From assembly GCF_004354365.1 (NCBI RefSeq), contig NZ_SJCY01000001.1, positions 124,001 through 188,000 of the forward strand: DNA of 64,000 bases. Reading direction: 5' to 3'. This document shows positions 26,126-35,108 of the stretch, one piece after another; positions within the stretch are counted from its first letter, which is position 1, and each line of letters opens with the position of its first letter. Position numbers and translations under genes: made by a program. The notes beneath the pieces were generated by a model that saw nothing but the letters and a program-made list of their open reading frames with translations, was not told the DNA's origin and searched no databases. The DNA is from Pedobacter changchengzhani (lineage in GTDB: Bacteria; Bacteroidota; Bacteroidia; Sphingobacteriales; Sphingobacteriaceae).

Positions 26126-27883
26126 TTATTGAGAAATCAATTTGAATTCTGTACGTCTATTTTGTTGATGTTGGGCTTCTGTACATTCCACACAATCTAC
26201 AACAGGTTTAGATTCTCCGTAACCTTTTGCAATCATCCTGCCTCTATCTATTCCTCTGTTAATTAAATAGCTAACTACAGATTGTGCTCTTTTTTGCGAC
26301 AACTCTAAATTGTAATCTCCACTACCTCTTGAATCTGTAAAGGATGAAATCTCAATTTTGATATTTGGATTATCATTCAAAAAGGAAATCAACTTTTGCA
26401 AATCGCTTGATGCATCTTCACGGATATCCGTTTTATCCAAATCATAATAGATCTTTTTTAATACAATTGCTTTACCAACTTCTACACGCTCAATACCCAA
26501 TTCTAACTGTACATACAGCGTTTGACTACGCGTTAAGCCCTTGGTAGAAACCCGTTCGATGTTTGAGATGTAATTTGCTTTTTTACCAACCAATTCATAA
26601 TCGGTATTTTGCTCTAATTGGTAACTAAATTTGCCAGTAGAATTTTGAGAAGTAGCCATTTTCACTGTACTTCTACTTAAGTCTTTTAATGTTGTACTCA
26701 CGCCACCTTCTGGGGTTTTGGTTCCTAAATTAATTGCAGTACCAACAACGGTAAAACGTGGGTCGTTGTGAATTAAAGTTACATCCGCTTTTTGGTTAGA
26801 ACTGTTAATGTTTACAGTTTGCGTGTTTGTTGCAATATCATGTAAAGTGCCTTTTACCACATAATCTGCTGCTTTAATTTTCTGGAATATTGCTTGTCCG
26901 TTTATATCAGTTTTGGCTGTTAGGTTGTTGCCACCGGCATTAGTAACCATCACATCCACATCATGCAAAGGTTGGTTTGTTAATTCATCTTTAACAAAAA
27001 CGGTTAATGTGTTGTAGCCTTTTTGTTTTTTAACGTGAGTTTGATTGCCAAAAATTCTATAGCTAATACCCGCCGATGCACCTAAAGAAGAAAGTGCGCT
27101 TAAACCAAAGGTCGGTTTAATAGTGGCGTAAACTGGAGGTGTAGATCCTGTATAATCTTGCGTATTATATAGTGCTTTACTACCTTGATAATACATGTAA
27201 TACGCGGCAACATTTGCACTTAAATTATCGGTAATGGTGTAACTGATACGCGCTTGCGCTTTGGCAGTTAAAATATATTCTTTATCGTATCCTTTATGAT
27301 AAAATACACCTTCGTTTTCAGGATTAGAATTTCCGGTAACCGTTGAAGCATTCACTGCATCTCCGCCTCTTGATAGAAATGGATTTAAAATGGGTCTAAC
27401 TGCTTTTGTGCTATATTCTAGCATTGATCCATCGGTACGGGTTACACCACCACGTAGATTTAATTCTGCAGTCCATTTGTTATCAACGGTTTGGTATTTA
27501 AAATCAGGACCAATACCTGCAAAAATTCTCGTTAATTTCGTGGCATTTGCTTGTATGTTGTAATCCGTTCCTAAAATGTAAGGTTGAGCAGTCATATAAG
27601 TGGTAAAATCATTTGCTGCGGTATATTCAGGTTTTTGATTCTGCAAAAAATCTACATCAATACCAGCGCCTAACCAATTCCAATATTTATCGAACGATGC
27701 ACCTGCGTTAAAACCTTTTAAATTTTTCGAAGCAAAATTTGAAAAATCATGCTTTTGTGCAACATCGTATCCACCTCTAATCGAGATTTGACTAAAACTT
27801 TTTGATGTATTTGTTGCTTTTTCTTGCGCCAGGCTACTTAAGCTAAGTAACAAAGTGGCTAAAAATAAATATGCGTATTTCAT
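26126..27883 (-). CDS. OmpA-domain outer-membrane protein with beta-barrel and two Ig-like regulatory domains
   Basis: A 585-residue protein: signal peptide (about 1-19, ending SLAQ); an outer-membrane barrel-like region (about 25-280); a carboxypeptidase-regulatory-like beta domain (about 290-365, TLTVFVKDELTNQPLHDVDV); a second similar domain (about 372-445); and a C-terminal OmpA peptidoglycan-binding domain (about 468-585) with KIYYDLDKTDIREDA, SSFTDSRGSGDYNLELSQKR and the ending QNRRTEFKLIS. Such proteins link the outer membrane to peptidoglycan in Bacteroidota. The 3' end, residues 507 to stop, is the source of the tandem array downstream. The spacing to the upstream lipoprotein gene is 67 bases, so they may be co-transcribed. 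Confidence 0.88.
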   Translation of the reverse strand: MKYAYLFLATLLLSLSSLAQEKATNTSKSFSQISIRGGYDVAQKHDFSNFASKNLKGFNAGASFDKYWNWLGAGIDVDFLQNQKPEYTAANDFTTYMTAQPYILGTDYNIQANATKLTRIFAGIGPDFKYQTVDNKWTAELNLRGGVTRTDGSMLEYSTKAVRPILNPFLSRGGDAVNASTVTGNSNPENEGVFYHKGYDKEYILTAKAQARISYTITDNLSANVAAYYMYYQGSKALYNTQDYTGSTPPVYATIKPTFGLSALSSLGASAGISYRIFGNQTHVKKQKGYNTLTVFVKDELTNQPLHDVDVMVTNAGGNNLTAKTDINGQAIFQKIKAADYVVKGTLHDIATNTQTVNINSSNQKADVTLIHNDPRFTVVGTAINLGTKTPEGGVSTTLKDLSRSTVKMATSQNSTGKFSYQLEQNTDYELVGKKANYISNIERVSTKGLTRSQTLYVQLELGIERVEVGKAIVLKKIYYDLDKTDIREDASSDLQKLISFLNDNPNIKIEISSFTDSRGSGDYNLELSQKRAQSVVSYLINRGIDRGRMIAKGYGESKPVVDCVECTEAQHQQNRRTEFKLISQ

Positions 27884-27950
27884 AATGGTATATTTTAAAT
27901 TTTAGTGAAAGTGTTTTAAATTATGCTATCGAACCGATAGCGTAGTTATT

Positions 27951-28919
27951 TTAGTTATTAATAGAATCTAAGTAAGCAGAAACGTCTGTTGCGTTGGCAA
28001 CTTGTGGGGTAATGGCGATATTCATATTTGTGGTAAACGTAACCGCAGGCATTACTTTAAAAAGTATTTTACCATCGGCAGTTTTACCGATACAAATTAC
28101 ATCTGCTATACTACCTTCTGCTATGCTATTGCTATAGCTTTGAAAAAATCCTGGCGATGGTGGAAGCGTAATCACAGTGTTGATATCGCGATAAACCAAT
28201 ATAGCTTGTATGTTACTTGCGCCAGCAAAGGCAGAAAGATCTGGTGTTACTTTGATGGTTGTTTTTACTCCAGGTTGGTTGTAAAGTCCGTCGCAATTTA
28301 CCCATCTAAACTGTGGTATTTGGAAAATGTAGCTGTTTGTACCATTGCCAAAAGGATAGTATGATGCAGATGTCCATGCAGAAGGTGGATCAGTTGCTGG
28401 TGTAGATGTTGTGTTATCAGGTAAAAATAATTGTAAATCTTGTTGTTTAACCCTTGGCTTTATTACTTCGCCCATAATCACAGCTTTAGGGTCTTGATTT
28501 GGTTCTCTCATAATTGGAGCAGGCAATAAATTGGCGCCATTATCTTTACGTTGAACCTTAATATCCAACATACCGCCAGAAACTAAAATGTTGTTGACTG
28601 TTGTCGCGGATAAGCCTTCAGTTAACCAGTCAGATTTTTTTAAAGCTTCTTTTATGGTAATTGTTGCATCGCCACTAAAAGGAGAACCATCTCCATTTAC
28701 TAAAGCATTTGCTGGGAATGTAATTTTCGAACCGCCAGTTCCAATAATAGTTCCGCCTGTGGCACCATTAATTGTAAATACTTGCCCTTTAATTTTGTAT
28801 TTCGCCATTAGGGCATCAAAAGAGTTTGTATTGTCAATTAGTTTATCGTCTTTTCTACAGCTCGTAAATAAAGCAGTTAATACTATAAAAACTGCTATGG
28901 GTTTAAGTAAATTTTTCAT
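27951..28919 (-). CDS. Surface-type lipoprotein, ZU5-like N-terminal domain
   Basis: I choose ATG 28919 (MKNLLKPIAVFIVLTALFTS), 322 residues, since it directly precedes the signal peptide; an earlier in-frame ATG at 28964 would add 15 charged residues. Lipobox LFTSC is followed by RKDDK, which matches the Bacteroidota lipoprotein export signal (K followed by two acidic residues), so surface exposure is predicted. Residues about 45-110 (GGTIIGTGGSKITFPANALV, SGDATITIKEAL) resemble ZU5-like beta domains. Function unknown. It probably forms a transcription unit with the OmpA gene downstream. Confidence 0.75.
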   Translation of the reverse strand: MKNLLKPIAVFIVLTALFTSCRKDDKLIDNTNSFDALMAKYKIKGQVFTINGATGGTIIGTGGSKITFPANALVNGDGSPFSGDATITIKEALKKSDWLTEGLSATTVNNILVSGGMLDIKVQRKDNGANLLPAPIMREPNQDPKAVIMGEVIKPRVKQQDLQLFLPDNTTSTPATDPPSAWTSASYYPFGNGTNSYIFQIPQFRWVNCDGLYNQPGVKTTIKVTPDLSAFAGASNIQAILVYRDINTVITLPPSPGFFQSYSNSIAEGSIADVICIGKTADGKILFKVMPAVTFTTNMNIAITPQVANATDVSAYLDSINN

Positions 28920-29512
28920 CATTTTTCGCTTAATATGTGGTTGTTTTCTTATACATAAACCCACATTGAAAAATGTTACCCCCTTTAATTAAAAAAAAAT
29001 AAAATATTATTGAGAAAGGCAAAGGGGTGACGATTTGAGAAGTTTGTTTCGACAACAGAAAGCCTAATTAGGCAACTCACAATTACTCACATGGTTGGAT
29101 TTGATCGTAATCGAGTTTTCATCGCCATTGGCGGATAAACGATAGCAAACCGATTTGCCACCTTGAAATAACGGATATTTATTTCCAAGAAAAATTATTT
29201 GATGACGATAGAGGGAAAATAAACTTTTGTGGTTTGGCGAAAGTGATTTAAGCACAAAGCAATTCCGCTCTTGAGAGATTCTCGACGGACGGTGTGGTTA
29301 ACAAGTCCAGTAACCTTATTTATTTTATAAAATTTAGGTTCAAATATTATCGCAAAAGAAGACCCAGCTTAAAAATTAGGAGGTGTTGATTTTAGGTTAA
29401 ATATTAAATTTATAAATATTAATATTAATGCAAGCTAAAAATGATAGTCAGTAAAAATTCATTTTAACTTCTCATGGCAGTTAAAATGCCAGAATGTAAA
29501 AGCTCATTAATA
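28920..29512. other. Intergenic region without a supported gene
   Basis: About 590 bases. It includes promoter space for the lipoprotein gene. A 63-codon open frame on the minus strand (29064-29255) has no start context or recognisable domain; its second half looks protein-like but may be a gene remnant, so I do not call it. The right part (29390-29440) is very AT-rich. No repeat or RNA gene recognised. Confidence 0.45.
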
Positions 29513-30094
29513 CTAACCGATTAAACAAACTTTTAAACTTCGTGGGCCGTGGGCACCAATAACCAAACTTTGTTCAATATCTGCTGTTTTGGATGGCCCA
29601 GCCAAGAAGGTTCCATAACCAGTTTTCGATACATCTATATTTTGATATGCGTGATGCATAGTTGGAACAATTAAATTTTTATCCAATACCAACACTAAAT
29701 GCTCACATATAATTGGCAAAACTCGATTAACCATTGCCTCTTCATCAAGCCAAATGGAGCCGTTTTCGGCTACGCCAAGCTTTCCTCTAAAATAAGCCGT
29801 ATGTACCCTTTCCAAATCAAGCGAGTGCACTTTACTTAAGCTTAGCTTTTCAGCTTCGCTCATATTTAAAGTATTGATATTGTATGTTTCATTAGGCTCC
29901 AAACTTATATTTTTCGCCAAATCTTCTTCAGTAGGATACAAAAATACCGCTCCGCCAATTTTTTCAACAACGGATATAAATTGCGTAATCAAGTCGGGGT
30001 AGGTAATTAAATCATTAAAATCAATATTTGGCAATGGCACCAAGGTTGGTTTATTTTGCTTCACCTTAGCTAATATTTCTGCTCTCGAACTCAT
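29513..30094 (-). CDS. lutC: Lactate utilization protein C (LUD domain)
   Basis: A 193-residue protein of the LUD (lactate utilization) domain: SSRAEILAKVKQNKP at the N-terminus, the central ENGSIWLDEEAM and the C-terminal GYGTFLAGPSKTADIEQSLV with GAHGPRSLKVCLI. With LutA and LutB it forms the L-lactate oxidation complex that yields pyruvate, as characterised in Bacillus subtilis. It is last in the operon lutA-lutB-lutC; its start overlaps the lutB stop by one base. No lactate permease is adjacent. Confidence 0.92.
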   Translation of the reverse strand: MSSRAEILAKVKQNKPTLVPLPNIDFNDLITYPDLITQFISVVEKIGGAVFLYPTEEDLAKNISLEPNETYNINTLNMSEAEKLSLSKVHSLDLERVHTAYFRGKLGVAENGSIWLDEEAMVNRVLPIICEHLVLVLDKNLIVPTMHHAYQNIDVSKTGYGTFLAGPSKTADIEQSLVIGAHGPRSLKVCLIG

Positions 30095-31464
30095 TACTTT
30101 TGTTGTTTTTTAAACCAATCTCTAAAACTTTCTTTTGGTGCTTCTGGCATATCGCGTTGCTTATACCAAGGGTTAAGCTTGTTGTTTACAAAAAATGGGA
30201 ACCATTTAATCGTCTTCCTACCAATCGAACCCAGCAAACGGTAAAGACGAGGGTGCGCGAAAACCATTGCCATTCCACCCATGCCTATTTTTTTGGTGGT
30301 AGTAACATAGCCCTCGTTTACAAGCACTTGGCGCCATTTCCAAAGTTGCTCATGGATATCAATTTTAACCGGACAAACATTACTGCACGAGCCACAAAGG
30401 GTAGATGCGAATGGTAAATCGGCGTTGGCTCTCATATCCAAATTCGGGCTCAAAATAGAGCCGATCGGACCGGCAACAGCGGTATGGTAACTGTGTCCGC
30501 CACTTCTGCGGTAAACCGGGCAGGTATTAAAACATGCCGCACAGCGGATGCACTTTAACGAATTTCTAAAATCTGCTCGTCCTAATTGCCTACTTCTGCC
30601 GTTATCAACAATTACAATATGCATTTCTTGGCCCGGCCTTGGTTTATTAAAATGGCTCGAATAGGTTGTTATTGGTTGGCCGGTTGCACTTCGGGTTAAC
30701 AGCCTTAAAAATACAGCAAGGTGTTCTGCCTTCGGGATGATTTTTTCCATGCCCATACAAGCGATATGGATTTTTGCAGTGTTTACACCCATATCGGCAT
30801 TGCCTTCGTTTGTGCAAACCACAAAACCACCCGTTTCTGCAACCGCAAAATTTACGCCTGTTATTGCCAATTCAGATTCTACGAAATGATTACGTAAATG
30901 TTGGCGAGCGGCTTCTGTTAAATACTGCGGATCGTTATTTCCTTTTTCGGTATTTAAATGTTTATGAAAAGTTTCGCTAACATCCTGCTTTTTTAAATGG
31001 ATTGCTGGCAAAACAATATGGCTTGGTGCTTCATTACGGAACTGTACGATGCGTTCGCCCAAATCTGTATCAACCACAGCAATACCCTTTTGAATTAAAA
31101 ATTCATTCAAATGGCATTCTTCGGTTAGCATACTTTTACTCTTTACAATCTTTTCAAATTTGTTATCGGTAATAATTTTATGAATAATTTGATTGTGTTC
31201 TTCAGCATCTTTTGCCCAGTGAATTTTTATTCCATTTGCTTGCGCATTTGTTTCGAAATTTTCTAAGTATTCATCTAAATTCGAAAGCGTATGGTTTTTA
31301 ATTTGCGAACCCCATTCCCTAAGTTCTTCCCACTCGGGTAAGGTATGGGCAGCTAAATCTCTTTTCTGCCTAACAAACCAAAGGGTTTCATCATGCCAAT
31401 CGGTTCTTGGCTCGTCTTTTATAAATTCTTCGGCTGCGGTTGCGTGGTTTTTTAAATTTTCCAT
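30094..31464 (-). CDS. lutB: Lactate utilization iron-sulfur protein B
   Basis: A 456-residue protein with an N-terminal LUD domain (about 40-290) and a ferredoxin-like region carrying two four-cysteine clusters: CIRCAACFNTCPVYR and CGSCSNVCPVKID, each ligating a 4Fe-4S cluster. This is the electron-transfer subunit LutB of L-lactate oxidation. The stop and start codons overlap neighbours by one base on both sides, so the three lut genes are translationally coupled. Confidence 0.95.
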   Translation of the reverse strand: MENLKNHATAAEEFIKDEPRTDWHDETLWFVRQKRDLAAHTLPEWEELREWGSQIKNHTLSNLDEYLENFETNAQANGIKIHWAKDAEEHNQIIHKIITDNKFEKIVKSKSMLTEECHLNEFLIQKGIAVVDTDLGERIVQFRNEAPSHIVLPAIHLKKQDVSETFHKHLNTEKGNNDPQYLTEAARQHLRNHFVESELAITGVNFAVAETGGFVVCTNEGNADMGVNTAKIHIACMGMEKIIPKAEHLAVFLRLLTRSATGQPITTYSSHFNKPRPGQEMHIVIVDNGRSRQLGRADFRNSLKCIRCAACFNTCPVYRRSGGHSYHTAVAGPIGSILSPNLDMRANADLPFASTLCGSCSNVCPVKIDIHEQLWKWRQVLVNEGYVTTTKKIGMGGMAMVFAHPRLYRLLGSIGRKTIKWFPFFVNNKLNPWYKQRDMPEAPKESFRDWFKKQQK

Positions 31465-32201
31465 TATACGGTATGATTTAAAATTTCGGCAATATGGATG
31501 GTTTTAACTCTGCTATTTTGCCTTTTTAAAATGCCTTCTAAATGCATTAAACAACTTACATCTCCGGCAGTAATATATTCAACATCGTTGGCTTCGTGTT
31601 CTTTAACTCTATCTTTTCCCATTTTAACGCTCACTGCTTCTTCAAAAACGCAAAACGTACCGCCAAATCCGCAACATTCATCCGGTCGCTCAGGTGTTAG
31701 CAGTTGTAGGCCTTTAACTTGCATCAGCAATTGCTCAGGTTTGGAGAAAGGCTTATCCATCGTTTCAGTCATCGAACTTAGGTGTAAACCTCGCTGCCCG
31801 TGGCAACTAATGTGCATGCCAACTCGATGTGGAAAAGTAGATTCTAAATTAGTAACCTTTAATATATCAACTAAAAACTCAGTGAGTTCGTAAATACTAT
31901 TTCTTATTTTTTTTGCTTCTTCAGGATTTTGTTCATCCTTTAAATGATCTTTAATGTGTAAAACACAGCTTCCTGATGGTGCAACAATGTAATCGAACCC
32001 TTTAAAATTTTCGACAAAGTTTTTATCGCAACCAGTGGTTGTTGCACTAAAACCGCTATTGGCCATGGGCTGGCCGCAACAGGTTTGATTTAAAGGAAAT
32101 GCTACATCGCAACCTAATTTTTTTAACAATTGATAGGTTGCAATACCAACATTTGGGTAAAATTGATCTATATAACAAGGAACAAAAAGTGCTACTTTCA
32201 T
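31464..32201 (-). CDS. lutA: Lactate utilization Fe-S oxidoreductase A
   Basis: A 245-residue protein of two CCG (cysteine-rich) domains: TCCGQPMANSGF in the first half and DECCGFGGTFCVFEE in the second, plus MHISCHGQRGL. These ligate Fe-S or heterodisulfide-reductase-type clusters. It is the LutA/YkgE-type subunit of the L-lactate oxidation complex and is the first gene of lutABC on the minus strand. Confidence 0.95.
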   Translation of the reverse strand: MKVALFVPCYIDQFYPNVGIATYQLLKKLGCDVAFPLNQTCCGQPMANSGFSATTTGCDKNFVENFKGFDYIVAPSGSCVLHIKDHLKDEQNPEEAKKIRNSIYELTEFLVDILKVTNLESTFPHRVGMHISCHGQRGLHLSSMTETMDKPFSKPEQLLMQVKGLQLLTPERPDECCGFGGTFCVFEEAVSVKMGKDRVKEHEANDVEYITAGDVSCLMHLEGILKRQNSRVKTIHIAEILNHTV

Positions 32202-32577
32202 TTGTATATATTTGGTTTAACTGTATCGATTTACAAAACTTAATCTTTTTCGACTATCAAAATACTTTTTTGCCGTTAATAAATCCTAACGCATTTATTA
32301 ACCTTGAATTTGAATAAGTTTAAGCCAAACAAATATTTGCTTTGCAACTTATTTAAGTTACCTTTCTGTAGAAGATTTTCTAAATAGAAAGTTAAGGTAT
32401 TTTTTTATAGACAGATTATTAAATATTTGATGGCTCAAATTAATAATCCAATAGCTTTTAACTGTTATGAACCGTTATGAATGTAGTGGCAATAATTATT
32501 TTATTGCAAAAAAATGTTTTTTTAAAAAATTACTGTTTAACGGCAATTTTTCAATATAATGAAAAAATGTGCAGAGC
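32202..32577. other. Intergenic region upstream of lutA
   Basis: About 375 AT-rich bases between the lut operon and the phosphatase gene, both on the minus strand. It should hold the lutA promoter and the end of the phosphatase transcript. An imperfect hairpin lies around 32357-32402 before a T-run (plus strand), but no plus-strand gene precedes it. No gene or operator recognised. Confidence 0.45.
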
Positions 32578-33012
32578 TTAAGTCAATTCTTTAAGGATGT
32601 GTTTGCATCTTTCTTCAATCTGTAAACAAACGGGATTAAAAAGTGCATTATCGTAATAGGGATCGTTAACCTCATCGTCATTCAGAAAAAGCTTAACTTT
32701 TTGTTTATCCTCATTTGTTTTGGCCAAATTTAAAACATCTTTTAAATTGTTTCTATCCATTACCAAAATTAGATCGTACTGTGCAAACATATTTTGATTG
32801 AAATGTTGTGCCCGTTGATTACCAATGTCGTAACCATTTGCTTTCGCAACCTGAATACTTCGTTGATCGGGAGATTGGCCAACATGCCAGTCGCCCGTTC
32901 CAGCAGACGAAATTTCCCAATTCAGTTGTTGTTGATTTGATAAGTGTTGCATAATACCTTCCGCCAGTGGCGAACGACAAATATTGCCCAAGCAAACCAT
33001 TAAAATTTTCAT
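32578..33012 (-). CDS. Low-molecular-weight protein-tyrosine phosphatase
   Basis: A 144-residue cytoplasmic phosphatase. The P-loop CLGNICRSP (Cys7 to Ser14) is at the N-terminus as in all members, and the general-acid region DDEVNDPYY lies near residue 115. It could act on tyrosine-phosphorylated proteins such as capsule regulators or on arsenate (ArsC-like); no capsule or arsenic gene is adjacent, so the target is unknown. Confidence 0.92.
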   Translation of the reverse strand: MKILMVCLGNICRSPLAEGIMQHLSNQQQLNWEISSAGTGDWHVGQSPDQRSIQVAKANGYDIGNQRAQHFNQNMFAQYDLILVMDRNNLKDVLNLAKTNEDKQKVKLFLNDDEVNDPYYDNALFNPVCLQIEERCKHILKELT

Positions 33013-33030
33013 AATAATTTAGTAGTTAGT

Positions 33031-33200
33031 TCCCCAAACCCAAAGGGGCTTTAAATAACAAGTAGTTTAGCGCATTGATGTTTATTCTTTATCCCCAAAC
33101 CCAAAGAGGCTTTTTTGTTCATTTTTCGTTTAGGCACCAAGACCCGTCACCTGTAACCCACAACACGCAACTTTTTTCCCCCAAACCCCGAAGGGACCTT
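33031..33200. repeat. Three copies of a CCCCAAACCCAAAGGGG repeat
   Basis: Imperfect copies start at about 33032 (CCCCAAACCCAAAGGGGCTT), 33093 (CCCCAAACCCAAAGAGGCTT) and 33178 (CCCCAAACCCCGAAGGGACC). Each can fold into a small CCCC/GGGG-type hairpin. Between the second and third is ACCTGTAACCCACAAC at 33149, part of a 23-base segment that recurs inside hisS. No gene lies here. Confidence 0.75.
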
Positions 33201-33256
33201 ACTGACACTTTGGCTATTAACCCTCCGCCTTCAACCTTATTACCCTATACCTTATA

Positions 33257-34063
33257 TTATCCGTAAATATCGTTCAGCATTTTAGCCAACCTTACGCCAC
33301 CTTTGAGCAATTGCTGGTTCAGCGTATCTACCCATTCAAAATTATAGCGATAACCTAATTTAGAATCGGGTTTAGTGTTATCGTAAATTTTGTTGCAAAC
33401 TTGATATGATTCGTAGATACAATCTTTTAGGCTTGTGTTTTGCCAGTTAGAAAATTCTATAGCCGATGGATGGTTGATCGCTTTGGCATATTCGGTATAA
33501 CTTAATTGTTGATAGCCAATTAATTGTTCGTCCCAAACACGGTGTAGGTTCGATTTTTCGTTAAACCACATCACAGAAACACGATTGCCTCCCATATCAT
33601 CTTTGCGGGCAACGTGCATCGGCTGACACAAATCGCCAGCTAAATGAACAAGCATGCGCAAGGCCAATCTCTTTTCGGTCATTGTGCTGGAGCTCTTTTT
33701 TAAAACAGCAGTTAAATCAATTATTTTATTGTAAATATTTGGAGATTTTTCTGTTTCTAAAATATTAAAAACACCTTCTTTATTTAATCCTGCCGGGAAG
33801 TTTACAAAATGCCAGTTGTACATGTAATTATACGAAGAATCTGATTTTATAAAATCGCCCCAATTTGCACACATGGCAAGTGTTTCGTAGCCTAAAATAT
33901 CTTGAACAGCTTTTCGGGTTTTAGTTTTTAAGTAACTATCGGCAATTTCGCCAACTACGCGGTGACCAATGGTTCCCCAAGCATTTGCTTGAATAGGTAA
34001 ATAAGCTAAAAGACCTACAATTAAACTTACTTTAATTTTCTTTTTTATAGATGTAAAAATCAT
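33257..34063 (-). CDS. S1/P1-type secreted nuclease
   Basis: A 268-residue protein with a signal peptide (about 1-28, ending QANA), leaving Trp as the first mature residue as in the S1/P1 family, where it ligates zinc. Further zinc-site motifs are present: GTIGHRVVGEIA, CANWGDFIKSD, WHFVNFP, VHLAGDLCQPMHVARKDDMG and LHRVWDEQLI. These enzymes cleave single-stranded nucleic acids outside the cell or in the periplasm for nucleotide salvage. No signs of damage. The gene follows a small lipoprotein gene on the same strand. Confidence 0.92.
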   Translation of the reverse strand: MIFTSIKKKIKVSLIVGLLAYLPIQANAWGTIGHRVVGEIADSYLKTKTRKAVQDILGYETLAMCANWGDFIKSDSSYNYMYNWHFVNFPAGLNKEGVFNILETEKSPNIYNKIIDLTAVLKKSSSTMTEKRLALRMLVHLAGDLCQPMHVARKDDMGGNRVSVMWFNEKSNLHRVWDEQLIGYQQLSYTEYAKAINHPSAIEFSNWQNTSLKDCIYESYQVCNKIYDNTKPDSKLGYRYNFEWVDTLNQQLLKGGVRLAKMLNDIYG

Positions 34064-34083
34064 TTTATGTTTTATTTAAACTG

Positions 34084-34623
34084 TTACAAAGGTTTTTGTA
34101 CACAGGTTACTTTTTCTTTCAAATTTAAAGTGATTTGCCTTTGATCGGTTAAATTTTCGAGTAACAATGTTGTAGATGAAGATTTTTTAATTAGGAATTT
34201 TTTTTCGTAACGCCCAATACGGTAACAGCCAGAAATTTTTTGTTTGTAATTGGCGTGGGTGTAAGTAGCGCCTAAAAATAAAGTATCGCCTATAACGGCA
34301 TAAACCCCTTTTGCATATTCTTTCCATACACCTTTGTTAAAACATGAATCTGAATAGAAATTTACTTTGCTGTAGGTAACAAAATCTATATAAACCGAAT
34401 CGCAGCTAAATTTAAAATGATGTTTTGTGTAAGTGTTTAATTTGTTGCTTAAGGCAACGGAATCCTCATTCCAAACACCTTGCATAAAAGGTTCTCCTTT
34501 GCCCTGAATATTGGGTAAGCGTGTACAGGCAGAAAAAGCGAAGAGCAATAAACACAATAAAAGTCTTAAATTTCTCGAGTTGATGCTCACATTTTGGTCA
34601 CTATTTTCTTTCAATTTAAACAT
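34084..34623 (-). CDS. Hypothetical lipoprotein next to fumC
   Basis: A 179-residue protein with an unusually long, charged N-terminus (KLKENSDQNVSINSRN) before the hydrophobic segment and lipobox FAFSAC, so a later start near the hydrophobic stretch may be used. The mature part contains MQGVWNEDSVALSNKLNTYT and a beta-rich body. I recognise similar proteins from sphingobacterial genomes by general appearance only; function unknown. It lies 2 bases after the small membrane protein gene, suggesting co-translation. Confidence 0.68.
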   Translation of the reverse strand: MFKLKENSDQNVSINSRNLRLLLCLLLFAFSACTRLPNIQGKGEPFMQGVWNEDSVALSNKLNTYTKHHFKFSCDSVYIDFVTYSKVNFYSDSCFNKGVWKEYAKGVYAVIGDTLFLGATYTHANYKQKISGCYRIGRYEKKFLIKKSSSTTLLLENLTDQRQITLNLKEKVTCVQKPL

Positions 34624-34625
34624 AG

Positions 34626-34961
34626 TTAATTCTCTGTATTTGGTGGAAAGAAATTTTGAACGTTAATTCTTCCCCTAATCACATTCGTAATTAAAATGAA
34701 AAATCCAATTGCAAAAAGAATTTCTGCAATAAAACTTATTACACGAGCAATTTCATAATAAAAAGTAACATTCATAGCACCACCGCTCATAAACATCGGC
34801 ATAATTACACTGTAAAATATTGATAAAATTACGCTGATTCCCGAACCAATAAAAAGCAAAATAGAATCTGGTTTTACCCTTTTGGAAAGGTAAAGACAAC
34901 ACGCTATAAAAATTAATACCGGACTAATTAAGGATAGTAGATTAATCAAGGATGTAAACAT
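34626..34961 (-). CDS. Small membrane protein with three helices
   Basis: I prefer ATG 34961 (MFTSLINLLSLISPVLIFIA), 111 residues, over the upstream in-frame ATG at 35033, because the first helix then starts at once. Three hydrophobic stretches are visible (about 4-25, 33-58 and 71-95). No known family. It is probably transcribed with the lipoprotein gene downstream, and the fumC gene lies upstream on the same strand. Confidence 0.62.
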   Translation of the reverse strand: MFTSLINLLSLISPVLIFIACCLYLSKRVKPDSILLFIGSGISVILSIFYSVIMPMFMSGGAMNVTFYYEIARVISFIAEILFAIGFFILITNVIRGRINVQNFFPPNTEN

Positions 34962-35084
34962 TGAGTCGTATTTTTTAAAATTTGTTACTTTGGCACTTAT
35001 GGAGTTACTAGTACTAAACATACAACTGTGCAATTAGCATTAGTAACTTTTTTCTTCTTTATACATGAACGTTAGAAAGAAATT

Positions 35085-35108
35085 CCCCCTTCAGGGGGCT
35101 AGGGGGTT
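35085..35108. repeat. CCCCCTTCAGGGGG repeat overlapping the fumC stop
   Basis: CCCCCT and AGGGGG pair around TC at 35085-35098, followed by CTAGGGGG. The fumC stop codon and last codons (minus strand AAA ACC CCC TAG) lie within it, so this common Bacteroidota intergenic repeat has supplied the C-terminal KTP and the stop. Confidence 0.75.

Noticed and set aside
29064..29255. 63-codon minus-strand open frame after the lut operon
   Set aside because: No start context, domain or neighbour support; part of it looks protein-like and it may be a gene remnant, but the evidence is too thin.
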